From contig CM027381.1 of the NCBI GenBank assembly GCA_015680905.1, forward strand, positions 87,197,501 to 87,261,500: a stretch of 64,000 nucleotides of DNA, written 5' to 3'. Made by a program: the position numbers and the translations under genes. This document shows, one piece after another, positions 11,018-24,219 of the stretch (its first letter is position 1; every line of letters begins with the position of its first letter). The notes under the pieces are model-generated. The model searched no databases, was not told the DNA's origin, and saw nothing but the letters and a program-made list of their open reading frames with translations. Source of the stretch: Coptis chinensis. Lineage: Eukaryota > Streptophyta > Magnoliopsida > Ranunculales > Ranunculaceae.

Positions 11018-11167
11018 GAGCATGTCTTCAGTGCGCAGGTCGTATGGTGCGCAGGTAGTTATGGGCCTTTGGATTAGTACTTTTGCCATTAAATACACAC
11101 GCACCCCTGGTATGAGTGGCCGAGATGTAATGGCGCACCATACATCTCGCGCACCATAGATTTAGCC
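11018..11167. mobile_element. Small Mutator-like MITE, only in copy 1
   Basis: This 150-bp insertion is flanked by a 9-bp duplication, TTTAAAAAA (11009-11017 and 11168-11176). Copy 2 has the uninterrupted site near 35938. The termini are GAGCATGTCTT and GATTTAGCC. The interior carries inverted TATGGTGCGC / GCGCACCATA motifs. In reverse orientation it resembles the insertion at 26669-26794. Confidence 0.8.
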
Positions 11168-11176
11168 TTTAAAAAA

Positions 11177-11488
11177 GGGGATAGTTATATGAACTCTACT
11201 TAAAGTTACTTTGTGTCTTTGTGATGATCGATCCTTGAATTGTTTGTCCATCACAACACGTCTTCCGGTCTTCCCCCGAAAGATGACCAATTTAAAAGTA
11301 GCACCGCTCACGGCTAATGTCAATTATGGCATTATGGGTACGTGTTTTGGATGCGGAAAGACACTCATTGCCTCATTGGCATGTTTTGGCTAGGCTCCAA
11401 AGAACCACAGAACACACTCTTTAATTTATCATGTGAAATTTGATTCTATATTTGATTCACAAACATCTTATGAATCAAAGTCACGAGA
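11177..11488. other. Non-coding spacer in copy 1
   Basis: No gene was recognised. The segment is shared with copy 2 near 35945-36253. Short frames here are not conserved between copies. Confidence 0.3.
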
Positions 11489-12330
11489 TTTTTTTTTTAA
11501 GAAATCACCCAAGAGGAGGGTGGGGGTTTGGCAAGACCTGCCCCCTACCAGTTTATTAAAATAATACAAACTAGTAATGGATTATAAGAGGAGACATCAA
11601 CTTTTACCCCTGCTCAAAACTTACATTCGAAGAAGAAAAACAATTAACTACACCTATCTAGTGGCCAAATGCGTAGGTTCCCTAATCCACAATAATTATC
11701 CAACTATAACAAAGATCTGGTGTTGTTAGGCACTTCACTTAGTTCACTCAATGCTTAAAAATCACCAGACCCTCGATTCATACTAGCTAATTTTGCTAGA
11801 GCATCAGCAAGAACATTGGCTTCTCTATAAACATGAATAACAGTAGTCAGTAAGACATAAAGTCTCTAACAAAAGTCACAATGTTGCAAAAGTACCATGG
11901 CACATGTGTTTTACCACCGACCCAATTTGCCAAAAGCTTGGAATCAACTTCAATTTGTATCTTCATAAGCCCCCTTGTACTGCAAATCTTGATATCCTCA
12001 ACCAAAGTCATACATTCTGCCAAATTATTACTCGCTACACCAAAGTGTTTATAGAAACACATTATAAAGCACCCATTTTCATCTCTAATAACACCACCAA
12101 CACCTCCAGGTCTGGGATTTGAAATTAGAAATGTAAAACACAACAATCTCTTGCACATAAATTACTCCGTGTAACGCGTAGAGGGTTTTTTTTATGGCTT
12201 GTACATAAAAATAAAGCACTACATGCTCGGGCGGAAGTAGCTTGGGATTGGCCGATTGGGAGCTTAGCTCCGTACCCTCATGGCCATACCTGTCCAAGAA
12301 AAACTTGGCATAATTCTGCACAAGCAAGGC
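11489..12330 (-). pseudogene. LINE RNase H fragment with poly-A tail
   Basis: On the minus strand, a frame at 11847-12158 encodes an RNase H domain start: GGVGGVIRDENGCFI, then NNLAECMTLVEDI, then IEVDSKLLANWV. These are the D-E-D catalytic strands of the RNase H domain closing plant L1-type LINE ORF2. About 350 bases of 3' UTR and an A-run (T run on the plus strand at 11489-11498) follow. Reverse transcriptase is missing, so this is a 5'-truncated dead copy. The sequence at 12160-12330 also has an open minus frame (YAKFFLDRYGHEG...), which I do not recognise. Confidence 0.6.
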
Positions 12331-12519
12331 TCAAACTCAAATGGCGCGCGAACTCAACCTCGAATTGAGGTAGTACATATATATCGACTAGCTAGACAAC
12401 TAATATAGCAAGTTGGGATATGTATACTGCTTAGACTTATCACACGCACACGAAAGTGCTTTCCTTTCGTAATCCCACATGTGTTGTACCTTTGCTTTGG
12501 GAGATTTATCATCATCTTA

Positions 12520-13292
12520 TAGCATCATCAATGCACTGCTATTTCCCATTTCTAAAAACATCGTCAACGCAATTCTAAATTGATTTCGACACATCAACTT
12601 TTTTAGAACCCAAAAAGTGCAATTTCTATGTTAAGCTTCAATGCGATTTTGAAAAAAAATAATAATAATCTTTTTGGACGGGAGAAGTAGCGTCATCCTT
12701 TTTTTTTTTTTTTTTTTTCCTTTTCTAAAGTGATTTCTAAAATATTTTCTTACATATATACAATAATTTCATTTTTTGTATTATTCCCAAAAAGGAGACG
12801 GCTAAACTTGTCTCGTCTAAACCATTTCTATAATTCTCACAAAAATAGTTTCAATTTTAACATCAATTAGAGCATCATCAACCCATTTCTAAATTTGATT
12901 TCTAATGTGACAGTTGACAATTTATTTGACAATTTTTGTCCCCAACGCGTTGTTATAACAACGTTTTCATAATAACAATTGTCAAATCCGGAACCAAATT
13001 ATCTAGAAATATAGAAATGACTTGCACGGGACAACTTGTCTCGTCCAAAAGTGAGACGGGACTACTTTTGCCATCCAGAATTTTTTTCGTTTTTTTTTAA
13101 TAAAAAATTCCAAATGGCTCGATTTTATACCGTTGGGCTTTTGGAATTTGACATGGGACAACTATTTCCGTCCAAAATTAAAAAGCAAATTTTGCCCAAA
13201 ATGCACTAGTTCTTCTCTTCGTTTTAGAAATTTTAAAGTACCAAAACTACTGAGGTGTCACAACGAAAAATGAAAATGCATTGATGATGCTC
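12520..13292. mobile_element. PIF/Harbinger-type MITE (773 bp)
   Basis: The terminal inverted repeat AGCATCATCAATGCA / TGCATTGATGATGCT is perfect over 15 bp, with TTA on both sides (12517-12519 and 13293-13295). A second internal copy of the left end starts near 12868 (GAGCATCATCAACCC), suggesting internal duplication or a nested relative. GGGACAACTTGTCTCGTCC-like motifs recur inside. Non-coding. Copy 2 holds it at 37273-38040. Confidence 0.7.
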
Positions 13293-14542
13293 TTACTGCG
13301 ATAGATATGAGTTTATTTTTATTTTTTGGTAGGTAAGTTGAAATGTATTAAAAAAGTGAAAAAATTACAAAGAATGGTTTGAGTTTGGGCAATCCAAACA
13401 CAGTTTCTGACAAAAGTGCCAAGTGAACACCAACAAACTGGGTACTAAATCTTACAGTTTTCTAGCTTTACTCCCCCCCCCCCCCCACCACATCCAAATC
13501 AACTGTTATCTTTTTTGTCAATGCATGTAAAAAGACTTTATTGCCTTTTGCCCTTTGCTTTTTTAATAGTTTTCTAGCTTTTTAAGACCACAACACATCC
13601 AAGTCAACTGAGTTTGACCGTGATGTTTTTGGTCAAGACAAATGAAAAGACTCTAATGCCCTTTTCTAAGTATAATTACATAAATACCCTGTGACTTTGG
13701 CAAATACAAAATTGGAATTCAAATCATCTAGGACACGAGTCATGATTTTGTGAACTCTATCCGATGGCTACCACCAATCATTAGCAAATGACATCCACAC
13801 CCTTAATATTATAAAATTACATAATTAATCTCACGGTTGTTAAAAGTTACACGTATATTAGGAGAAAACCAACCGTGAAAAGGCAATGGAGTCTTTTTAT
13901 GTGGTAGTGGTGTATGACTTGGAGAAGATAATTCTACAGTGATGGTAGTTGTCACACCCCAAATTTTCAGAAAATCTAAAATAGGAAATTTTCCAGGATA
14001 TAAATATCTCAATTGTCACTACCCTATTCAATCATCTGAAAACTCAGGATGAAACGAAACCCTAATAACCTATTTTTCCAAAATTAACTCACGGTATAAA
14101 AATCACTTACATTCCACTCATTAAATACACATATGATAACTTATTTAAATATGAGTTTTATACACTTTACCTTTAAGCCAGCACGTCCCTGTATACAAGA
14201 TTAACGAATCCTACCCCTCTGCAAAAACAGAGTTAGACATCACAATAAAAGGATTTAGCTAAACCAGTCAAATTTTCATTCATAATCAAAACCTCATTTA
14301 AGACATTGAAGTCTAATTGATACCACATAGTTATCACTAAACTAATATATAATATGTAATATGGTGGCTGCACTTTTGCTCAAAACTGCCCACGTATCCA
14401 AATCTTTCAAGATTGGAATCAAGCCTTCGTAGTTCTTAGTCTTATTTGTCTCGCATAAATATCATATATCCCTCTTGTAAACTCGTACTTGTGAGTCACA
14501 GCCATCTATAGACTTTTAATGCTCATAAAACCAAGCCTCTTA

Positions 14543-17500
14543 GGGCATCTCCAATGGGGGGTGTAAAATTACACCTCCACCTAGGCTCCACGTAGGTACC
14601 ATTAGGATTTTACACCTCTAATTGTATAGTATTGTATAGCTTATAAATATCCACACTCTATACTCTCCAATGGAAGAGTGTAAAAAAAAAAGATTTTAAA
14701 CTCGGACGTCACTTGGAGTGACGTCCCTCTTTAATTTAAACTGGGACGTCACTTGTAGTGACGTCCGAGTTAAAAAATTACTTTAGAATTAGAAAGGGAC
14801 GTTACTCCAAGTGACGTCCGAAAATTATTTTACTCAGACGTCAGTTTGAGTGTCGCCCGGGTTTTTTATTAACTAATAGCGAGAGGGGGAATTCCCCACC
14901 CTCTCTATTAGCTAATACACTATTACCCACGGTATAGCACCCCCATTGGAGAGAATTTTTGTCACACCCCGAATTTCGACAGAATTCGGAAAAACATTAT
15001 TTGTTCCCGACTCTTCGATCTCCGAGGTGTGACGCACTCTCAACTCCCAAAAACCCATAAACAGTTTAAATATGTGGATAATAAAAACCAATAAAAATTT
15101 TAACTTAAACAAAAGTCTTCTTCATGACAAAGATTCACAAATAAGATTAGGTTACAACTCTCCTTTCAATAACTCTTTAATAAAATTTACAAATGAAATA
15201 CAAAAACATTGTCTAGATGAAATTCTATATCACCTCAAGGAAAACAAAACAAACTCGAGATCAACGCTATTTATAAATCACAAACAAAGAACCACTCTTC
15301 TTCAACACTAAACCTCGCTAAAACTTATCAACTATGTTCATTGAATGAACACACCCGATAAGCAAACATGCAAATCGGGTCAAGATTATAAAATTTACAA
15401 ATGAAATACAAAAACATTGTCTAGACTGAAATTCTATATCACCTCAAGAGGAAAACAAAAAAAATCTCGAGATCAACGCTTAACGCAAAACCACAAGCAA
15501 AGAACCACTCTTCTTCAACACTAAACCCATCAAAACTTATCAACTATGTTCATTGAATGAACACACCCGATAAGCAAACATGCAAATCGGGTCAAGATTA
15601 TAAAAATCTTTGGTGTGAGTAGCTAAAAACAACATATACTTATACAAATATATACATAATCCATACGGCAGTTAGTTCCTCCACCGGAAGCCTTTAACTT
15701 TCAATCGACTAATATAACATACTTAAGTACAATAATCTAGGCGGGTAGTTCCTCCAATCGAGGCCTTTAACTTCCAACAACTAATACAACATACCATACG
15801 ATAATAAAAGGCATTTAGTTCCTCCACGACAGGCCATAGGTTCTAACTAAAATACTAACCACCAAATCATATACAATCATCTATCTAAAGATATATCATT
15901 TACCAACATATTACCATAATTATATTAATTTAGACTTTCTTTGTGTGTCTCTAAAATCACGTCAGATCTATGTCTTACCTAGTTTCCGGCTACTAACAAT
16001 CGCTACCCAACGCCTTAACATGTACATCCACATGCCTCCCCTTACATAATGAACCACTCCGTGCGTAACCACCCCGAAGCGGGATGCCGCGACACCGGTA
16101 AATCCTCACACGGAAGCAATTATGTAAGTAATGCCACTATTCGGCATAAAATATCGTGGCATCGTTCTATTTTGCGAAAACGAATAATCAAGCCACTATT
16201 CGGGCTACGCCGGAGGGCCATTCAAATTTTCATCAAACGCCGGGAGGGTCAATCACATTACTTTTACGCCGAAGGCCATTCAGATTAACTGAAACGCCGG
16301 AAGGGCTAATCACATTATTTACACCGAAGGCCATTCAGATTAACTGAAACGCCAGAAGGGCCAATCACATGAGTTGTCGTAGCTAGGTTCTAAGATTTTC
16401 GTTACGTAATTTATTCAAGTGTCATACATTAATGACTCATAATAAAATTCCACTATATCACGTCAAGTGTGTCAATTACCTTATTGCACTAAGCCACAAT
16501 ATTTAGACATATCTCAATTATTTCACATAACCACTTTCATTATTTCACGTGTCAATATATTATTGCGCTTCACCACACTCCCGTGGGCAAATATTCATCA
16601 ATATTATACTACCTCATAGTAGCATCTCACATATATAATAATGGAGCGTTTATATACATTTCTCAAAGATATTGCATTAATATATATACTCCAACATATT
16701 ATATCATGTCACAATTACTTCAACGTATCGCATACATTTTTAGTATAGCGTATTAGGAATATAACGTCTCCTAACATCTCAATATCGTCACGAGTCAAAA
16801 ATACACAACATCAATGTCCAAACTTTCTTAGATACTAACAACCAAATTTATACAAGCTTCCACAGCATTTTATTACTACATGTGTCCATATAATATACAA
16901 CATAAAACGTAGCACAATTAGACAGTCCACAGTCCACAATCAAAGCCCAATATATATATGTTTTACACACTACTCACGTCAAATCTAAATTAGATAATGA
17001 CCAACCAAGTTATATAATATCAACAATATTTTATTACTATATTTGTCCATACAAATCAAATAGGTGAAAAACTGGAAAAGTCAACATTTCATAGTCAACG
17101 GTCAAAGGTCAAAGTCAACATGTCATAGTCAAAGTCAACCATCAATAGTCAAAGGTCAACATGTCTCGGGGTCAAAGTCAAACTGTCGTTTCCATGTTCG
17201 ACAAGGTTGAGGTGGTCATAGCCATGGTTCATGGCTAAGGGCAAAGGTGCATAGCTTCATGGCTAAGGTAATGGTTAGGACCTAACCTGGCCAAACCCAA
17301 ACCTTAGAACCCAAAAGTCTAAAAGTTGAAAGACCCATGTAGATCTATTTTAAGTCCAATGGATGGCCCCAATCAATATTAGAACTCGCCCAAAATAGTT
17401 AAGTGGTTCGGTCCAAAAATTGAACCAAAACCTAACTAAAACTAAAACTGAAATTTCGCCCAACCACCATTGAAATTTCGGTCTAGCCACTAAAAGAAAT

Positions 17501-18879
17501 CGCCCAAGACAAAACACTTAAACATTTCGCCCAACAACTTAAAATAGAATCAGGCCCAAACAAAACCAAAAGGTTTTGGCCCAAGGCCCAAAGCCCAAAT
17601 CGGCTTGGCAATCGTTTCATCTTCTTCCCTAGCTACCACCACCAAAGCCAGCCACCAAAATTTTCCGCCACCCACTCCCCCATTTCGACAAGTCGGTTGG
17701 ACTCAAACAAACAAAACCTCTAACATTAATTAACGCCAAAGCCTCAATTCTTGAATTTACATCTCGACCAAAACTAGATCGAGACCAAATTCGGCGGCCA
17801 CCATTAATGGTGCCTCAAGCTTTAACGGTGCCCCCTCACTCTACTACACTACCCCACTACCACCATTCAAAATCCAACTACAACCACAACCAAAACAAGC
17901 TCACAACACCGAAAATTACAAATAAAATTCCAAACCCTCAGTATCACCGTATCAACCTCGCGCCCCCCCTTATCGCACCGCAAGCTTCAACAACACACTA
18001 CACAACCAACAATCAATCCCCCAACAACAAGTTCCAACCAAAACCCAAACACCAAGTTTAATTTAAACTGGCGATTTCCGGCCGCCATTGACGCCATTTG
18101 GGAGCTTCGACAGCACCATTAGCACCCTTCAAAAGCAGGTTAGGTTTTGATCCCCAACCAAAACCCACACTATACTATACTACCCATCTCGATTCCAACA
18201 TAGGTCACCACCGAAAAGAAACAACTCGACCTCCATTGACTTTCTTCAAAGCTATCCACACAACAACAACAAGATAACAGAAAAATGAAATACAAACACT
18301 TCCAAAACATATGGGACCATCGTTTTTGTTTTGGTGAGGGCTTCATGGGCCATTAACGACCTCGGTCCCAACGGTTTAATTACAAACCAAATTTAACAAA
18401 ATTTAATAAAACAAATGGCACGAAGTCCAATACAACAGGATAATGAGCGATTATATAAAACCAAAACAAGATATCTGAGATATATGTAAACTACAAATCC
18501 GGTGAAATAGCAAAATAGCTACTCACCTGTACGAACAGCTCGACGAATCCTCCTAGCCCGATTCGTCGCGCTCCACCCTCCAGCAAACGAGCTTCAAGCT
18601 CTGCCTCCATTTTCATTATTTTATTATTCTCTGAACCCTATTTTCCAGAACAATGTGTTTATATACTTGGGTCCGAAACCCAAGCCCAACACCGACTCGG
18701 GCCCAGAAACCAGGCCCACGTGTCTCAAATCCGATCCAGCGAATTTTGAAAATAAATAATTAAATTAATTAATTAAATAGATAAAAACGTATTTTTAAAA
18801 TACGGGCGTTACAATTTTTTGATATTTGGAGTGTAAAATTTCCACTCTATACGGTTTACACCCCCCATTGGAGATGCCC
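14543..18879. mobile_element. PIF/Harbinger MITE interrupted by an inner solo LTR
   Basis: The left end is GGGCATCTCCAATGG, the right end CCATTGGAGATGCCC, and TTA flanks both sides (14540-14542 and 18880-18882). The MITE itself is about 478 bp. Its relative at 25398-25840 is uninterrupted and gives the empty-site sequence. GACGTC-rich inverted motifs (GTGACGTCC) are repeated through its middle. Confidence 0.85.
14960..18813 (+). mobile_element. Inner solo LTR (3.85 kb)
   Basis: It starts TGTCACACCCCGAATTTCG and ends ATACGGGCGTTACA, with a perfect 5-bp duplication, ATTTT (14955-14959 and 18814-18818). The uninterrupted MITE elsewhere in the window confirms the insertion point. No internal coding region was found. 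Contents include a duplicated block of about 205 bp (15170-15378 and 15384-15600), a short repeat of about 57 bp with CCGGAAGGGC motifs (16200-16370), GGTCAAAGTCAA runs (17085-17170), and a proline-rich-looking frame at 17807-18061 that I judge non-genic. Probably the LTR of a Ty3-type element. Confidence 0.75.
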
Positions 18880-20724
18880 TTATGGCATAAAACTCAAGTC
18901 ATTCATGGCACATTCAATGAATACCTTAGGTCATTCCCGCCATATTCAAGGAATACACAAATCTACATTCTTGTACAATCAAGGAATACAACTAACCCGC
19001 AAGGCGAATACCTTAGTTCATCTCTAGGGCAGTCCAAACAAACTGGTCATTCATGGTACATTCAATAAATACCCGGGTCATTCATGACACATTCAATGAA
19101 TACCCCTTTATAACGCTAACGGGTCATTTATGACACATTCAATAAATGCCCACCTAACATATGACATCATCAGTCATAAAATCTCATTTCCAAAACTTAA
19201 GGCGTGGAGAGTTCTAAAAGGGTGTGGTAAATTTGTGTATGCATTATTAAACTTTATTGCATATATTATTTCAGAGAACGGAAGAGTATCTTCTTTCGTG
19301 TATTATTGTTTACGCGTTATTAATGATATTGATGTCTAATTGTCATAGCGTCGTATATTATAAAATACTGAAATATCACATAGTAGTTAATACACGTACA
19401 CGTATATATATAAAGGTCTTATCCTAAAGCCAAGCACGCTAATAGCCCTAGATCGATACTAATAGACCAAATCATAATTCGAGTTAAAAGTCAAATTTGG
19501 TCAACTAGTCAAAGACAACTCGGGTCAACTAGTCAAAGTCAACCCTGGTCAATAGCAGTCAACCAGTCCTAAACTCATCTAACCCAAAACCCCAAAGACT
19601 AATGCCCAAATGTATATAGCCTTTCCCAAGCCCAACTAAACTTAAGCCCATAAGTGAAATCTAAAAAAGAATAAAACACTCAAGCCCACATAACTGATTT
19701 CGGCCCAAGCCCACAAAATAAAAATAAACAGATCACTACCTTCTTCTTCTTCTTCCTCACATCTCGCCACCTCCACCGATTAGCCACCACAAACCACTAA
19801 CCCTCCTCCACTCTAACCCCATCGGTTTCACTCCTCACAAAAAACCCAATAGTTTGACACCACTAAAACCCAATTCCATCACTGCCGAAATCGTGTTTGA
19901 AGCCATTAACGCCTCGTCAAAGCTTCACAAAGACTCAAACAACAATCAAACCACACCGAAAACCACTTTCGGTTTCAATCCCCAACCAAAAGCCCAACAC
20001 TATTGTATAATCAAACTTGATTTTCCCCAAATCTTAAATCGCGAAGTTAACGCCATTTATCGCTTCTTCGGAACTTCAACAATACCCAACAACAACCAAC
20101 ATCTACTAATACAACATACTCATCATCATCCCAAAGATAACAATTAGGAAAAATAAGAATTTGGCGTAGATGATTTCAAAAAATTATAAAAGCGCCACCA
20201 TTGGTGACTATAGAGAACATCGAGGAATCCTATTTATGCCTACTCAAAGTGAGGCTTGAGTTCGCATGAATGGCCATACATCTTTTTATCAAATCAACAT
20301 TTTATCACAATGTTCCAAAATATCGATAAGAAAAATCATTAACTGATATGATCAGTAAAAATTTAAAAGAACATGTTCATACTACTCACTATTTGTAAAC
20401 CGAACAGCTAGATTTCCGAAAGTGGAAAAACCCCGAAAGACCGAAGTCGAACTGTAGCACGAAGAAGATGGTCTTCATCGTTCGAAATCTTTTCTTTTTT
20501 TCTCTTACACAGCAACCCCTCACTGATGTTACTCTCCTTTTCGGGGGGGAGGGGGGGGGGTTTATTTTTTTTTATTTTTTATTTTTTTATTGGTAAAAAC
20601 CTCTACGTGTGAATTCCTTTTTGTTTTTAAAACCCCCCACCAAAAAATAAGGATGAAAGTTATCTATTTATCTACGGGGCTTTTATCCTTAACTAATAGT
20701 TATCATATATTTTTGGTTTTTATC

Positions 20725-20770
<46 letters not shown>

Positions 20771-21450
20771 GTACTAGGAAAATTTAAAAAAAAAAACGGG
20801 ATGTTATAGTAGTGATGGTGTATGGTTGTCGGAAAGAGTTCACAAGATCATGACATGTGTCCTAGATGATTTGAATTCTAATTTTGTCTTTGCCAAAGTC
20901 ACATGGTATTTATATAATTATACCTAGAAAAGGGCATTAGAGTCTTTTCATTTATCTTGACCAAAAATATTACGGTCAAACTCGGTTGACTTGGATGTGT
21001 TGTGGGTCTTGGGGGTAAATCTCTAGATGAAATAACCGAGGGGTAAAGCTAATTGGCCTAAGTTTTGGGGTAAACCTCCAGATGAAAGAACTATGAGGAT
21101 AAATTACGGTCAAACTTCGGTTGACTTGGATGTGTTGTGGTCTTGGGGGTAAATCTCTAAATGAAATAAGCGAGGGGGTAAAAGCTAATTGGCCTAAGTT
21201 AAGGGGGTAAAACTCACAGATGAAAGAACTATGGGGATAAAGCTAATTGGCCTAAGTTTTGAGGGGGTAAAACTAGAAAACTTTTAAAAGGGCAAAAGCC
21301 AAAGGACAATGAAGTCTTTTTATATACATTGAGCAAAAAGATAACAGTTGACTTGGATGTGATGTGATTTTGGAAGGTGATTTTGGAAGGGAGTAAACTT
21401 TTAGATGAAAGAACTGTAGGGGGGATAAAACTAGAAAACTGTTAATCTTA

Positions 21451-23427
21451 TAGAACTAATAGAAGTGCATTGGAGACTGAAATTGTAAAAAAAAAAAATT
21501 GCAATTGTCACATTAGAAACTGGAAATAGCCGTGCCTTGATGGTATTCTCAGTTTTTAATTTATTTGTACTGTTAGAGGCTTAGTGGAAAAGAAATGACA
21601 CACATATATATAGATGTATTGGGGATCGGAATAAATTACTTATAACAGTTAAAATTTGTTTGCCTAACCTAATTGTACGTTTATCATAAACTGGAAAAAT
21701 TGTGATTGGTTAGTTTTTTTCAAAACAAAAGGGCAAAAAAACTCAATAAACTGAAGTATTATTGAGACAGAGAAAAGACTATGTTCTCCATTTCAGAAAA
21801 TAAATGATTTTGTTGATATTATTCAAAAATTAAAACTTAATTGCATTAAGAGAATTACGAATTAAATGTGACCTAAAAGGAACAAAATAATTAAAATGAT
21901 TTAACAGTTAAGACGAAATTAAGCTATTATGTACTTATGTGAAGCAAAATATCTCAAGCAACGTACAAGTTGAAGTAGTGTTGCACCGAACCATATCAAA
22001 GATGAACCATGGCAATCAGTAGTTCACATGCTTTCCTCTCTTTTTTGGTTTTTAATATTCACTTTTACGGGTTTTTTAATACAGCAACAAACAAGTTGAT
22101 CCTCCGAAAATAGCGAACTTAATTATCACATGCGAGAAATGATATGGTTGATCGAGAAATGGATAATTTATTTTTATTCATTTTTTTCGAGAAGGATAAT
22201 TGGGTTTGTAACCATTTCATATTCATCGCTGATTTTATTTCACAATCGTTATCTCATTGGTATCATATATAAATGTATTACACAATAAGTTGGTATCAAA
22301 ATGAAATTACCAAAAGAAAGTTGGTATCAAATGATATCCAGCACGTGGTAAGGCCTGCGACGCAGTTGGTTTCGGTAAAATTTTATGTTGCTGTAGAAAC
22401 CGGTTTAAAATCCTATAATAAGGTTTTAGTTGATCAATCATACGTATAAATGGCAAATAATAACATCCAATTCATAATTGTATTCCATAATTTGAATATT
22501 TTTTGAAAGTAAACATTATTTAGCACTTCGATCAGTCAATCACAAACTCACAAATTATACAAATCATTACTAAGGTGAATTTTGAAGCATGTCAAAGAGT
22601 AATGTGTTGTCGATGCTCTATCTACAATAACTTTGGACAAAACTATCAGTTAAGCCTATTTGGCAGCATGAATGGGCCAACCTGTACATGGGTTAGGGTG
22701 CACTATCTGGTTTTTTTGTTTGATTCATATATTTTTTGGATTATATACTATGGACCTTAGGCTACTAGTTGGTTGGCCCAATTCAAAAAATCTGTATATC
22801 GGTATCTATTGATTCCGTTATTCAGTAGTAAAACTAAAATAAAAATCATCGATTAAAACTCAAAAATAAGGAATAAGAAAACAGAAAATACTGTGGCTTC
22901 TTCATTTATTCTTCTTCTCCAGCCATTAAGCTCTGAACCCCACGAAAATTTAAACAGTCACAATCTCTCTAAACCCATCTCTCTCTATCCATCACCTTTC
23001 CTTTTTCTCCCAATATCTTTTGGTCAAGAACTCTTGAGGATGAGGTTCTTGAAGCCATGTTATATCTTAATTTGTTTAGCTGATTTGGATGAATTGGAGG
23101 GTGGGTATTCATATAGAAACTCTCACTTGTATAAACATACTCGTTTGAGTAGTAAAAGTTGGCTTTTTTTTTTTTTTTTTTTTGAATTTTAGTTAGAATT
23201 CTAAAATGTAAAATTATCAATGTGATGGATAGAATGCTTTAGTATATGCAATTTCAAATGGTGAATTTTTTTGATAAATTTATATTATTTCTTGATCCTA
23301 CCGTGATTCAATTTCAATGGTTGTTTTTTTAGTGGATTTACAACAAAAATGATACCAAACACCTTCCACACTGGTTTTGAGTTCTTCATATATCTACAAA
23401 CTTGTTTATACATTGTATATGAACAAC
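21451..23427. other. Non-coding region upstream/downstream of the duplicated genes
   Basis: Nearly 2 kb without a recognised gene, conserved in copy 2 at about 46100-48114. It contains a poly-T run at 23164-23182 and a (TTTTTT)-rich part near 22060. Short plus frames (22575-22760, 22893-23192) lack domain features. Confidence 0.3.
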
Positions 23428-23931
23428 CTAATGCAGGGTAAACAACTCCTGCCAAGGATTAATCTTCCTTGAATAAGGTCTAGATGGGGGTTTTGATGGT
23501 GCAAGCTTTGAGAGATCCGTGGCCATTGGTGCGGGTGCCTTAGCCTCTTCATGCCTGTTACCCAATTGGGCACCTTCGTAACGTCCTCGGCCACCCTGCA
23601 CAGGAAAATGTCATTTTTCAGTTCACCAACAAAGTATGATGTACAATAAGACGGTGATGACGTAGTGTTTGAATTTAGTTGAATAATTTTGGCGCCAAGA
23701 AAATGAAACGTAGGTGAAATTGCACCACTGTTTTGCAGGTATTTAGTTGAAGTTTCAACACCATTGTGCATGTCATCTTAACTCCTTCGGGTCAGAAATG
23801 GATGAACCCTATGACGAATATGAATTGAAGTGCCAAAATGTATGTGTAGTTGAAATTTTACCACAATGTGGATATCTACTTCATACCTTGGTCTTCAACG
23901 CCCCAACCTTGTAACCAATATTGATCTTTCT
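23428..23931 (-). CDS. Last two exons of an unrecognised gene, copy 1
   Basis: On the minus strand, an exon ending INIGYKVGALKTK (about 23931-23887) is joined by a 291-bp GT-AG intron (23886-23596) to a last exon of 55 codons (23595-23428). The last exon reads GGRGRYEGAQLGNRHEEAKA, then a Pro/Ser/Lys stretch, and ends in RKINPWQELFTLH. The donor is GTATGA, the acceptor is TGTGCAG and the phase is 0, so the join keeps the frame. No domain is recognised; the C-terminus is basic and proline-rich. Upstream exons are not found: a run of about 25 A/T at 23971-23997 and then the peptide gene follow. It may be a 5'-truncated gene fragment rather than a working gene. Another minus frame over 23406-23771 reads through the intron and is judged spurious. 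Confidence 0.4.
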
Positions 23932-23963
23932 AAAGTGATTCAAGAGTTGCGTTTAAATTTATA

Positions 23964-24000
<37 letters not shown>

Positions 24001-24219
24001 AATCTATTTCAGACTAACAATACAATGAGGAGACGATCCAATGGAATGATTGGAATCTACCGTGTGCAGCCTGCCATGTCAACTTAATAAGTTATTTTTT
24101 ATGTTGGGCTGACCGCACTCTTTAGATGGCGTGGTGAGAGAGGTTCCAATATTTCATTTGCTCCTTCAATCGACTAAAAGTTTGCTTCAAGGAGTTCTCT
24201 CTCTCTCTATTTAAATCAA

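Larger units (their letters stand above)
13950..20808 (+). mobile_element. Outer solo LTR (about 2.5 kb) with nested insertions
   Basis: It starts TGTCACACCCCAAATTTTC, ends in CGGGATGTTATA, and is flanked by a perfect 5-bp duplication, GTAGT (13945-13949 and 20809-20813). With the inserted MITE and inner LTR removed, about 2.5 kb remain. This fits a solo LTR of a plant retrotransposon, probably Ty3-type given the long LTR and TGTCACACCCC end. Family is inferred from the termini only, since no internal genes are present. A (TTA)n microsatellite lies near its 3' end at 20724-20771. Confidence 0.7.
13455..21441. mobile_element. Mutator-like long-TIR foldback hosting a nested stack
   Basis: Two inverted arms (13455-13944 and about 20814-21441) begin with CAGTTTTCTAG and end with CTAGAAAACTG. 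They are flanked by a 9-bp near-duplication (TAAATCTTA at 13446-13454, TTAATCTTA at 21442-21450). Shared inverted motifs include CAACACATCCAAGTCAACT and CATCTAGGACAC. The right arm also carries a tandem repeat of about 130 bp (20960-21290). A solo LTR with its own nested insertions occupies the centre. No transposase was seen. Confidence 0.7.

Noticed and set aside
15170-15600. Direct repeats resembling a CRISPR-like array
   Set aside because: Only two long copies of about 205 bp inside an LTR, with no spacer/repeat periodicity, in a plant genome.
17807-18061. Proline/asparagine-rich frame as a possible secreted protein
   Set aside because: It lies inside a solo LTR, has low complexity, and the copy 2 version differs in frame and sequence.
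20590-20787. Frame with a poly-tyrosine tail
   Set aside because: It is a translation of the (TTA)n microsatellite.
23406-23771. 121-codon minus frame identical in both copies
   Set aside because: It reads through a GT-AG intron in a different frame from the spliced exons; identity reflects the recent duplication only.
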